A stretch of DNA of 21,841 bases from an uncultured Campylobacter sp. (GTDB taxonomy: Bacteria; Campylobacterota; Campylobacteria; Campylobacterales; Campylobacteraceae), in contig NZ_CALEDC010000023.1 in NCBI RefSeq assembly GCF_937949835.1, positions 1 to 21,841 of the forward strand. The letters are read 5' to 3'. The notes under the pieces were generated by a model that saw only the letters and a program-made list of their open reading frames with translations, did no database searches and had not been told where the DNA came from. Below are positions 15,799 to 21,841 of the stretch, piece by piece (the first letter of the stretch is position 1; each line of letters opens with the position of its first letter). The position numbers were made by a program, and so were the translations under genes.

Positions 15799-17169
15799 AT
15801 GATCGAAGATATCTTTAGAGAATACGATATTCGCGGCATCGTGGGCGAGGAGCTAAACGAGCGCAGCGTAAAAGCGATCGGCTTTGCGCTTGGCAAACAT
15901 ATCGCAAATCTCGGGCTTGAGCGCGTTAGCGTGGGATACGATGCCCGTCTTAGCGCGGATGAGCTTTTCGGCTATTTCGTAAGCGGGCTAAATTTCGCTG
16001 GATTGCGAGTTTATAATATCGGCTTGCTACCGACGCCGGTGGGTTATTTTAGCGTATTTACGCATAAATTTGACGCAAACGTAATGATCACCGGCTCGCA
16101 CAATCCCAAAAATTACAACGGCTTTAAGATCACGATCGGTACGGACAGCTTCTTCGGCGAGGATTTAAGGCGTCTTGGCGCGCAGGTGCAGGAGCTGATC
16201 GGTTCAAATTTTGAAATTCCAACCGATACAAGCACCCAGAGGTACGACATCTTAAGCGAGTATCTAGCATATTTTGAGAAGGAATTTGCGGCTCTTAAGG
16301 GCTTTGCCGCGCCTTTTATAATCGACTGCGCAAACGGAGCTGCGGGCGTTACGACTACTAAAATCGTCGAAAGGTTAGAGCTAAACGCTAAAGTTTTATT
16401 CCCGCAGCCGGACGGCAACTTCCCAAACCACCACCCAGATCCCAGCGAGGAGAAAAATTTAGCTGATCTTAAAGCCGCGATGAAGCAAGACGGCGTGAGC
16501 TTAGGCTTCGGCTTTGACGGGGATGCAGATAGGATCGCCGTGCTTACGCCGCGCCGCAATATAAAAGGCGACGAGCTAGCATGCCTGCTTGCTCTAAACA
16601 TGCACCGCCCGCGCATCCTAGGCGAGGTTAAATGCTCTCAAGCGATGTATGATACCATCGATAAGATCGGCAAAAGCTTCATGGGCAAGACCGGCCACAG
16701 CAATATCAAAAAGGCGATGAAGGAGCTCGGTATCGATCTTGCCGCCGAGGTTAGCGGGCATATTTACTTTAAAGAGCGATATTTCGGCTTTGATGACGGC
16801 GTATATGCGATGATGCGCGTGCTTGAGCTCGTAGCTAAAGGATATGATTTAGACGCCGAGCTAGACAAACTGCCGCGAGTTTTTAGCACCGACGAGATTA
16901 AATTTAATACGAGCGAGGAGGCGAAATTTAAGATCATCGAAGCTCTTAAAGCTCAAATCCACGCAGGTATCGCGGAGCTACCGCCCATCCGCGATATTAT
17001 CGAGATCGACGGCATCAGAGTGCGGTTTGATGACGGCTGGGCGCTCGTACGGGCAAGCAACACCACGCCTGTGATCGTAACTCGCTTCGAGGCCTGCAGC
17101 CCCGAGTTTCGCGACGAGATGCAGCGCGTATTTTTAGGTAAACTAGAAAATTTAAAGGACCAGAGATGA
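15799..17169 (+). CDS. Phosphomannomutase/phosphoglucomutase (AlgC/ManB type)
   Basis: Interconverts hexose 1- and 6-phosphates, supplying mannose-1-P or glucose-1-P for surface polysaccharide. Cytoplasmic, 456 residues, full length for the alpha-D-phosphohexomutase family. All four active-site loops are seen: TGSHNPKNYNGFK with phosphoserine Ser100, the Mg loop DGDADR (Asp240, Asp242, Asp244), the sugar-binding EVSGH (317-321), and the phosphate-binding RASNTTPVIVTRFEA near 418. Specificity for mannose or glucose cannot be read from the sequence; related bacterial enzymes use both. ATG follows AAAGGAA. Its stop overlaps the ATG of the next gene (ATGA), so the two are co-translated. Confidence 0.94.
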   Translation: MIEDIFREYDIRGIVGEELNERSVKAIGFALGKHIANLGLERVSVGYDARLSADELFGYFVSGLNFAGLRVYNIGLLPTPVGYFSVFTHKFDANVMITGSHNPKNYNGFKITIGTDSFFGEDLRRLGAQVQELIGSNFEIPTDTSTQRYDILSEYLAYFEKEFAALKGFAAPFIIDCANGAAGVTTTKIVERLELNAKVLFPQPDGNFPNHHPDPSEEKNLADLKAAMKQDGVSLGFGFDGDADRIAVLTPRRNIKGDELACLLALNMHRPRILGEVKCSQAMYDTIDKIGKSFMGKTGHSNIKKAMKELGIDLAAEVSGHIYFKERYFGFDDGVYAMMRVLELVAKGYDLDAELDKLPRVFSTDEIKFNTSEEAKFKIIEALKAQIHAGIAELPPIRDIIEIDGIRVRFDDGWALVRASNTTPVIVTRFEACSPEFRDEMQRVFLGKLENLKDQR

Positions 17170-17411
17170 ACGAATCTGAAAAGCAAGAGGTTGAGAAAAA
17201 TATAAAAGAGCTTTTAGCTGCGAGAGCGGAATTTTTTAAATTCTTAGATGAGCGCGTGCCAAAGATCGCGGGTACCGACGTATTTGATTTCGAGCGTGCA
17301 GGTGCGGCTAGCTTGAAAGAAGTTTATGCGAAATTCTACGGCTACGACTACGCCGCACGCAAGCTGCTGCCATATCTGTACCGCACTTACGGGCTAGACT
17401 TCGATGTCTGA
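17166..17411 (+). CDS. Small protein of unknown function, coupled to alr
   Basis: 81 residues, acidic, predicted mostly helical, no signal peptide, no cysteine. I do not recognise a family. It shows a charged N-terminal helix (NESEKQEVEKNIKELL) and a Tyr-rich second half (KFYGYDYAARKLLPYLYRTY). The start overlaps the mutase stop by four bases and the end overlaps the alr start by eight, so it is almost certainly translated with both. Such packing suggests a genuine gene whose product level is tied to cell-envelope precursor enzymes; any direct partner role is a guess. Confidence 0.75.
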   Translation: MNESEKQEVEKNIKELLAARAEFFKFLDERVPKIAGTDVFDFERAGAASLKEVYAKFYGYDYAARKLLPYLYRTYGLDFDV

Positions 17412-18417
17412 GATTATCTTAGATCGCGACGCTTATGCGCACAATCTAGCGCAAATCGCCGCCAAAGTAGGTGGAGCGGAGCGAGTATTTTTAGTAGCCA
17501 AGGATAATTCATACGGCCATGGCTGCAGGCTTTGCTGCGAGGAAGCGGCGAAACTAGGCTTCGTACGCGCCGTAACGCGAAGTGCTGCGGAAGCTGCGCA
17601 GATCGCGGATTTATTTGATGAAATTTTAGTGCTCTCGCACATTCCGCGCGGGGACGAGGACGAGCGGTTTTGCTACGCGATAAATGATCTGAGCTACTTC
17701 TCGCGTCTTAAACGAGGGCTTAAAATTTATATCGCTGCAGATACTGCTATGCACAGAAACGGCATCGCTGCGAGCGAGCTAGATGAGGCGCTTAGGCTAT
17801 GCAAGCAGGGCGGATTTAAGCTTCGTGGCTTTTTCACACACTTTCGCGCAAGCGACGAGCTAAGCGGCGATTTTTTCGCACAAAGGCAAAATTTCATAGA
17901 ATTTAAGCGTCTCGCGAGGCAAAAAGCCGCCGCCGCGGGCTTTGAAAATTTAAAATTTCATTCGAGCAACTCCGCAGCTATCGAGCGAAGTGCGGGCTTT
18001 GAGGACGAATATGTGCGCGTGGGCATGGCACAGTTTGGCTATCCGCAATTTGACGAGAGCCTAAATTTACGCCCTGTGCTAAAGCTCTATGCCGATCTGA
18101 TCAGCTCGCGCGTGCTAAAAAAAGGCGAGCGCGTGGGCTACGGCGCGAAATTTGAAGCGCCACGCAATATGAGGATCGGCACCTATGATCTAGGCTACGC
18201 CGACGGTCTATTTCGCTACGACGGCGAGGACGAGCTAGCGCTTGCAAGCGGACAAAAAATGCTCGGAAAAATGTCGATGGATAGCTTCTGTGCGGAATTC
18301 GGCGGAGAACGAGTTTGCGTGCTGGGCGACGCGCGGATTTGGGCAAAACACTTCGGCACGATCGAATATGAAATTTTAGTCAAATTAAATTCCAACATCC
18401 CAAGGAGATTTCAATGA
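17404..18417 (+). CDS. alr: Alanine racemase
   Basis: PLP enzyme that interconverts L- and D-alanine for peptidoglycan, cytoplasmic dimer. 337 residues, somewhat short for the family but typical for Campylobacter. The PLP lysine is Lys33 in VAKDNSYGHG, the second catalytic base Tyr246 in GYGAKF. Other family segments are HRNG (117-120), THFRASDE, HSSNSAAI (186-193), GYADGLFR (264-271) and GKMSMDSF (288-295), close to the usual RVCMDQ. Its ATG lies inside the end of the 81-residue gene and its stop overlaps the lemA start by four bases. A shortened C-terminal beta domain is the only departure seen. Confidence 0.95.
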   Translation: MSEIILDRDAYAHNLAQIAAKVGGAERVFLVAKDNSYGHGCRLCCEEAAKLGFVRAVTRSAAEAAQIADLFDEILVLSHIPRGDEDERFCYAINDLSYFSRLKRGLKIYIAADTAMHRNGIAASELDEALRLCKQGGFKLRGFFTHFRASDELSGDFFAQRQNFIEFKRLARQKAAAAGFENLKFHSSNSAAIERSAGFEDEYVRVGMAQFGYPQFDESLNLRPVLKLYADLISSRVLKKGERVGYGAKFEAPRNMRIGTYDLGYADGLFRYDGEDELALASGQKMLGKMSMDSFCAEFGGERVCVLGDARIWAKHFGTIEYEILVKLNSNIPRRFQ

Positions 18418-19127
18418 AAGAGCTGCAAGGAGAAAATAACGAGCGTATAGGTTACGACGATAAAGGCATATCTACGCGAGACGAGAGCTTTGGCGGAGGA
18501 GAGTATCCGTCCCGAAAAGGAGGGCTTCATATCTTAATCAAAGCTCTAATCGTCTTAGTGATTGCGGCGATTGCATTTGCGATATTTGCAGTGCCTGTTT
18601 ACAATAAACTCGTAAGCAAAGATGAAGAAGTTAAAGCTGCGTGGAGCCAGGTGCAAAACCAATATCAGCGCCGCGCCGATTTGATTCCAAATTTCGTAGA
18701 AACCGTCAAAGGCTACGCTAGTCATGAAAAAGATACTTTAGAAGGCGTCATAAATGCCCGCGCTAAGGCAACCGCTGTCAATATCAATGCAGAAAGCTTA
18801 GCGCAAGATCCGGAAGCGTTTGCGAAATTTAACGGCGCTCAAGGCGAGCTTAGCTCGGCCCTATCGCGCTTGATGCTGGTAGTCGAGCGCTACCCGGATC
18901 TCAAGGCAAATCAGAATTTCACCGACTTGCAAAATCAGCTCGAAGGCACGGAAAACCGCATCGCCGTAGCGCGCAAGGACTACATCGCTTCGGTGCAGGA
19001 ATACAATAAGCTAATTAGAACCTTTCCTACAAACATCATCGCGCGCATTGTAGGACTAGGCGGTGCCAAACCTAGCTTTAGCGCTGATAGCTCAAGCCAA
19101 AAAGCCCCTAGCGTCTCGTTTAAATAA
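18414..19127 (+). CDS. lemA: LemA family membrane protein
   Basis: 237 residues. One membrane helix (~41-62) is followed by the LemA helical bundle, with the family phrases VPVYNKLVSKDEEVKAAWSQ, NQYQRRADLIPNFVETVKGY, LEGTENRIAVARKDY and YNKLIRTFPTNI. The start at 18414 has AAGGAG eight bases upstream and overlaps the alr stop (ATGA), which supports an unusually long, polar, Gly/Asp-rich N-terminal tail (~38 residues) compared with typical LemA, where the helix is near the start. The protein sits before two TPM-domain genes, a grouping seen in many bacteria. Its biochemical role is not settled. Confidence 0.94.
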   Translation: MKELQGENNERIGYDDKGISTRDESFGGGEYPSRKGGLHILIKALIVLVIAAIAFAIFAVPVYNKLVSKDEEVKAAWSQVQNQYQRRADLIPNFVETVKGYASHEKDTLEGVINARAKATAVNINAESLAQDPEAFAKFNGAQGELSSALSRLMLVVERYPDLKANQNFTDLQNQLEGTENRIAVARKDYIASVQEYNKLIRTFPTNIIARIVGLGGAKPSFSADSSSQKAPSVSFK

Positions 19128-19142
19128 CGCTAAGGGAGACAA

Positions 19143-19736
19143 ATGCTAAACGAGCAGTGCAAGCAAAAAATCCACGAGCTAATCACGAAAGCCGAAGCCG
19201 CAAGCGGTGCGCAGATCGTCTGCGTGGTCGCGCGCGAAGCAAGCGAGGACTGCGAAGCTAGCTATAGCGCGGCGGCAGTGACGGCGTTTGCGATCGGCAT
19301 CGTTATGTGCTTCGTGCCGCAAATAAGCAAAGCTGAGCTACTGCAGATCGTAGCACTTAGCTTCATTGCGATTAAAGCTCTGCTAGCTAAATGTCCCACG
19401 CTTTTAACTTTAATCACACCTAAATCTCGCAGACTTCGGCTCTCGAGCGAGTTTGCGATGCTAAAATTTTACGAGCGCTACGGCAGCGTAAAAGAAGCGA
19501 TAATGTTTTGCGTCTGCGTCCGCGAGCGCTGCGCTCATATCATCTGCGGCGCGCGAGCGGCGGAGTTTATCTCTAAGAGCGAGTTTGAACGTATCACGAC
19601 GGAATTTAACCCTAGCACGCAAGGCCTTGAGCCTGCTGTTTTAAAGGCGATGGACGCGCTGTGCGAGCTAGCTATGCGAGTGCCTAAAAATAGCGAAAAT
19701 AACGAGATAGAAGAGACCTTGGTGGAGCTGCGATGA
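19143..19736 (+). CDS. TPM-domain membrane protein (first of pair)
   Basis: 197 residues. The N-terminal KIHELITKAEAASGAQIVCVVARE has the form of a TPM (Psb32/MOLO-1-type) domain start. Two hydrophobic segments (~43-58 and ~66-81) interrupt it, and the rest (~100-175) contains KFYERYGSVKEAIMFCVCVRER. No signal peptide is seen. It is rich in Cys (eight), unusual beside its partner. The start has AAGGGAGA upstream and lies 15 bases after lemA; the end overlaps the next gene by four bases. Function is unknown; the family call rests on motif shape and position in the lemA-TPM-TPM cluster. Confidence 0.8.
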   Translation: MLNEQCKQKIHELITKAEAASGAQIVCVVAREASEDCEASYSAAAVTAFAIGIVMCFVPQISKAELLQIVALSFIAIKALLAKCPTLLTLITPKSRRLRLSSEFAMLKFYERYGSVKEAIMFCVCVRERCAHIICGARAAEFISKSEFERITTEFNPSTQGLEPAVLKAMDALCELAMRVPKNSENNEIEETLVELR

Positions 19737-20530
19737 GAGTGGCTTGGAGATTTGCTTTTGCCCTAATGGCGCTATTTGTAATCAGCACTGCCGCACCTAG
19801 CGAGTATCTAGCCCATCCAAACGGCACCGCCGTAATCGATGAGGCTGGTATTTTACGCCCAGCCGCGAGAGAGAGTCTGAATGAAATTTTAACGACTTTC
19901 GATAAAAATTCCACAAACCAGATCATGTTCGTAAGCCTAAAATCGCTTGGAGACTACTCTATCGAGGAAATCGGCGTAGAGCAGGCGCGCGCTCTTGGTA
20001 TCGGGCAAAAAGGGCGCGACAACGGCGTACTGCTTCTCGTCGCTCCGCACGAGCATAAAGTGCGTATCGAGGTCGGATACGGGCTAGAGGGCGTGCTAAC
20101 CGATATGCGCGCCAAACGTATCATCAACAATAAAATTTTACCCTATTTTAGGCAGGGAGATTACGAAAGTGGCGTCATTAGCGGGATTTCGGCGATCATC
20201 GGCACGATCGAAGGCGGCGATATAAAATTTGATCCCCTTAACGCCAACGCGCAGCAGGATCCAAGCAACAAGGACTTTGCGATCTTTATGGTGTTTTTTG
20301 CGGTTTTGCTTTTTGCGATACTAAGCCGCCGCGTAACGCGCCTCAGAAGAAGCGACGAGGATATAATCTCAAGCGCAGACATCATAAGCGAAATCGCGCG
20401 CTCATCGCGCATGAGAGACGGCTCATCCGGGGATTTTGGCGGATTTAAAGGAAATGGCGGTTTTAGCGGAGGCGGCTTCAGTGGGGGCGGCGGAAGCTTC
20501 GGTGGAGGCGGTGCTAGCGGAAGCTGGTAG
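19733..20530 (+). CDS. TPM-domain (YgcG-like) exported membrane protein
   Basis: 265 residues. A signal peptide (1-20, STAAPSEY) is followed by a TPM domain (~30-160) with the hallmarks AVIDEAGILRPAARESLNEIL, GQKGRDNGVLLLVA, RIEVGYGLEGVLTD and a downstream YFRQGDYESGV. Then come a membrane helix (~183-201), a basic linker, and a Gly/Ser/Phe tail (~230-265, GGFSGGGFSGGGGSFGGGG) typical of YgcG proteins. The ATG overlaps the stop of the preceding TPM gene (ATGA). It is the last gene of the plus-strand run; a hairpin follows. TPM proteins are reported as phosphatase-like or membrane-complex repair factors, so no exact role is assigned. Confidence 0.93.
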   Translation: MRVAWRFAFALMALFVISTAAPSEYLAHPNGTAVIDEAGILRPAARESLNEILTTFDKNSTNQIMFVSLKSLGDYSIEEIGVEQARALGIGQKGRDNGVLLLVAPHEHKVRIEVGYGLEGVLTDMRAKRIINNKILPYFRQGDYESGVISGISAIIGTIEGGDIKFDPLNANAQQDPSNKDFAIFMVFFAVLLFAILSRRVTRLRRSDEDIISSADIISEIARSSRMRDGSSGDFGGFKGNGGFSGGGFSGGGGSFGGGGASGSW

Positions 20531-20534
20531 TTAC

Positions 20535-20553
20535 GGAATTTTATCAAAATTCC
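20535..20553 (+). terminator. Hairpin after the TPM genes
   Basis: GGAATTTT and AAAATTCC form a perfect 8-bp stem with a 3-base loop, five bases after the stop. Another AT-rich palindrome (TTTAGAATTTCTAAA, near 20585) follows. It sits between convergent units and could act on both strands, though no long T-run is present. Confidence 0.5.
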
Positions 20554-20594
20554 AAATCGTAGAATTTTATCTAAATTTTAAAATTTTAGAATTT

Positions 20595-20792
20595 CTAAAT
20601 TCGGCTACTTGCGTAGAAAAACAGCACGAGCGGCTTGTCGTTGCCCTCGATCTTTAGCGTGCGCTCGGAGGGGTCGAACTTGGAAGCAAGTGAGGTGCCG
20701 TCGCTGCTTAGATGGTGCTTCTGTCCGTCGCAGCCTGAGAGTAGCAGCGCGAACACGGCGGCGGCAACTTTTAAATTTAAAAATTTAATCAT
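20595..20792 (-). pseudogene. Truncated thioredoxin-like (TlpA-type) lipoprotein
   Basis: The 65-residue frame begins with a lipoprotein signal (AAVFALLLSGCDG; lipid-bearing Cys21) and a short polar spacer, then SERTLKIEGNDKPLVLFFYAS. In TlpA-type periplasmic thiol oxidoreductases that last phrase leads directly into the active site (FWATWCPPC-like). Here it ends SSRI and stop, and the DNA becomes AT-rich palindromic filler. The fold and both catalytic cysteines are therefore missing. An AAGGAC site precedes the ATG. C. jejuni has thioredoxin-like genes next to its P19 locus (from memory), which makes this a plausible relic of such a gene. It could also be a very short intact lipoprotein, but I think this less likely. 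Confidence 0.65.
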
Positions 20793-20871
20793 TTAAAATC
20801 CGTCCTTAAATCTGCTTTTAAAACTGCTTTGAAATCCGTTAAATTCGTCTTAAGTTTGCGTTTGAAATTCT

Positions 20872-21151
20872 AAAATTTATGGCGCGATGCCTGTCAGAAT
20901 TTATGTCTAGGTCCGCTCTGAGGCGTATGTCGTAATAATCCATGCTTGGGTTCATGCCATGACCCTTGACGAGATTTATGTCATAATCCGCGCTAGAATT
21001 TATACCACGGTATGCATTGAAATTTATGTCGCGATCTATTATCGAGGCGTATGCCATAACCCACGCCGTAATCTGTGCTGAAGCGTATATCGCGACTCAC
21101 GTTGTAATACGCGCTAAAATCTATGTAGCGACCTGCCTCGCAATTCGTACT
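20872..21151. repeat. 24/36-bp minisatellite, ten units
   Basis: Ten head-to-tail units can be laid out: 20872, 20896, 20920 (27 bp), 20947, 20971, 20995, 21019 (25 bp), 21044, 21080 and 21116, the last three 36 bp and the others 24 bp unless noted. Each has the form GARATTTATGTCRTAATC or GARGCGTATGYCATAACC. On the minus strand the 24-bp units read as octapeptides such as DRDINFNA, YRGINSSA and DYDINLVK; on the plus strand the 36-bp units read as 12-mers such as EAYAITHAVICA. The 25-bp unit shifts frame, so no single frame spans the array. Units are contiguous, without spacers. Confidence 0.88.
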
Positions 21152-21378
21152 CATAGCGTTTCGGTTTTTAAATTTAGACTTTTAAAATTTCGGCTTTTAA
21201 AATTTTTACCCACTCCGCTCGGCTTTGCATCGGCGCTTGATATTTCGAGGCAAATAGCTTCGGCGGGACGCGCGCAGCAAAGAGCCGCACCTGCTCGCGC
21301 AAACTGCAAGCGAACCCAAAAAAAGCGCGGGCGGGCGGTGAAATTTTTAAATTTTAACGCAGCTTTATTTCTCATCAT
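21151..21378 (-). CDS. Small open frame inside repeat copy 2
   Basis: A 75-codon frame starting MMRNKAALKFKNFTARPRFF, the counterpart of the frame that leaves the window at base 1. It ends exactly at the edge of the minisatellite. No ribosome site is visible, and changes relative to copy 1 are mostly amino-acid changing. An overlapping plus-strand frame is also open. Probably not a functional gene. Confidence 0.12.
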   Translation of the reverse strand: MMRNKAALKFKNFTARPRFFWVRLQFARAGAALCCARPAEAICLEISSADAKPSGVGKNFKSRNFKSLNLKTETL

Positions 21379-21496
21379 GCGAGCTAAATTTTATGCACCG
21401 GAATTCTGCGCACCCGAATTTTTGGTATCGGAATTTTTGCTATGAGAATTTTCGGCGCCCTGATTTTCGCCGCCAGAATTTTGCGAGGCGGGATTT
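21242..21496. repeat. Long direct repeat, copy 2 (right end)
   Basis: It aligns without gaps to bases 1-255. Identity is highest from about 21333 to 21435 and poorest at 21297-21313. Unlike copy 1, no ABC ATPase gene lies beside it; only the tail-coding part is present. Confidence 0.88.
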
Positions 21497-21555
21497 TTAG
21501 AATTATATTTTTTTGATATCGGAATTTTCTGTAGCCGAAGCATTTGCGCCCGCAT
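21391..21555 (-). pseudogene. Relic of an ABC ATPase 3' end (Asn/Ser tail only)
   Basis: The minus-strand frame ends with PASQNSGGEN, then QGAENSHSKN, then [13 protein letters not shown] and TAA, matching the ABC ATPase tail codon for codon, including the stop position within the repeat. In the last 14 codons five of six differing codons are synonymous, which points to past selection on this frame. Upstream the similarity stops: a weak ATG at 21555 gives only 54 residues, with no ribosome site and no ATPase motif. Confidence 0.5.
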
Positions 21556-21761
21556 TTCGCCATTAGAATTTTCGCCGATTAAATTTATTCTTTGCAGAAT
21601 TTTAAATCCGAATTACGCGCCCTATTATTTCATCACGTCATCACGGGTTATTTACGTAAAATTTCACCTATTAAAAATTTGGACGAAAATTCCACCTGCG
21701 AAATCTTGATAAAATTTTGCCATTAAATTACGAAACGAAATTCTACCTCGCAATTCCGCCG
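21497..21761. other. Gene-free stretch before the last partial gene
   Basis: No gene is evident apart from the upstream end of the tail relic. Three similar 20-base words of the form ACGAAAATTCCACCTGCGAA occur at 21654, 21683 and 21735 in the same direction, separated by 29 and 52 bases (start to start). Confidence 0.45.
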
Positions 21762-21841
21762 CTATTTCTTAGCGATTTTATAGTAGCCGTCTTTAAAAAC
21801 AACCTTACCCGCACCCGCGAGACGCTTTAAAAGCTGCGCGC
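21762..21841 (-). CDS. 3' end of an unidentified gene, runs off window
   Basis: The last 25 codons and TAG stop of a minus-strand gene: AQLLKRLAGAG, then KVVFKDGYYKIAKK. A helix of the type LLKRLAGAGKV followed by a strand ending in YYKI looks like the wing end of a winged-helix domain, but 25 residues are too few to name a family. The reading frame is open to the window edge and codon use matches the neighbouring genes. Confidence 0.6.
   Translation of the reverse strand, partial: AQLLKRLAGAGKVVFKDGYYKIAKK

Noticed and set aside
20161-20547. Minus-strand Pro-rich frame opposite the second TPM gene
   Set aside because: Its proline run is the mirror of the Gly-rich tail codons of the real gene; no signal or start site supports it.
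20872-21151. Possible CRISPR array
   Set aside because: The units are contiguous and drift along their whole length; there are no unique spacers between identical repeats and no cas genes nearby.
21017-21445. 142-codon plus-strand open frame across minisatellite and repeat copy 2
   Set aside because: It needs a TTG start, has no ribosome site, and its composition merely reflects two fused repeats; the equivalent frame in copy 1 has a different start and end.
1-21841. Composite mobile element or genomic island bounded by the long direct repeats
   Set aside because: The DNA between the repeats is core metabolism (bc1 complex, ccsBA, alr, iron uptake) with no transposase, integrase or tRNA target, so excision of this segment as a mobile unit is implausible.

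Overview
The window looks like chromosome from a Campylobacter of the higher-GC, oral-type group (such as C. gracilis, C. showae or C. rectus). This rests on the P19/FTR1 iron-uptake cluster with FtsX-like permeases, a Campylobacter-style petABC operon with a di-haem PetC, a fused CcsBA cytochrome c synthase, and many AAATTTTAAAATTT-like words between genes. The species is inferred, not proven. No tRNA, rRNA, transposase, integrase, phage gene or CRISPR array was seen.

Layout. (1) 1-7613, minus strand: a reductive/ferrous iron uptake system, transcribed FTR1 permease -> P19 periplasmic metal protein -> (387-bp gap) -> DUF2318/YHS membrane protein -> two FtsX/MacB-type permeases -> ABC ATPase. 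This is the gene order of the C. jejuni P19 locus. (2) 7802-10714, minus strand: Rieske protein, cytochrome b and di-haem cytochrome c of the bc1 complex, ending at a strong hairpin. (3) 10715-11476: a 762-bp gene-free AT-rich stretch. (4) 11477-14899, minus strand: CcsBA, which attaches haem to c-type cytochromes such as PetC. (5) creA (minus strand) diverging from a plus-strand run: phosphomannomutase/phosphoglucomutase, an unrecognised 81-residue protein, alanine racemase, LemA and two TPM-domain proteins, nearly all with overlapping or almost touching ends. (6) 20535-21761: a degenerate region with no convincing intact gene. It holds a lipoprotein gene cut off where a thioredoxin active site should be, a 24/36-bp minisatellite, a second copy of the sequence at the start of the window, and an in-frame relic of the ABC ATPase tail. 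The last 80 bases are the 3' end of an unidentified minus-strand gene.

The most unusual signal is the relation between the window ends. Bases 1 to about 255 match 21242 to about 21496 without gaps at roughly four positions in five. The match includes the last ~33 codons and the stop of the ABC ATPase gene, and most differences in the last 14 codons are synonymous. In C. jejuni the P19 locus continues into thioredoxin-like genes. The truncated thioredoxin-like lipoprotein lies downstream of the second copy in the same orientation. The right-hand region may therefore be a decayed partial duplication of the 3' end of the iron-uptake locus. The Asn/Ser-rich peptide encoded by this repeat also appears in the linker of CcsBA, which suggests a small reiterated sequence that spreads into hydrophilic parts of proteins.
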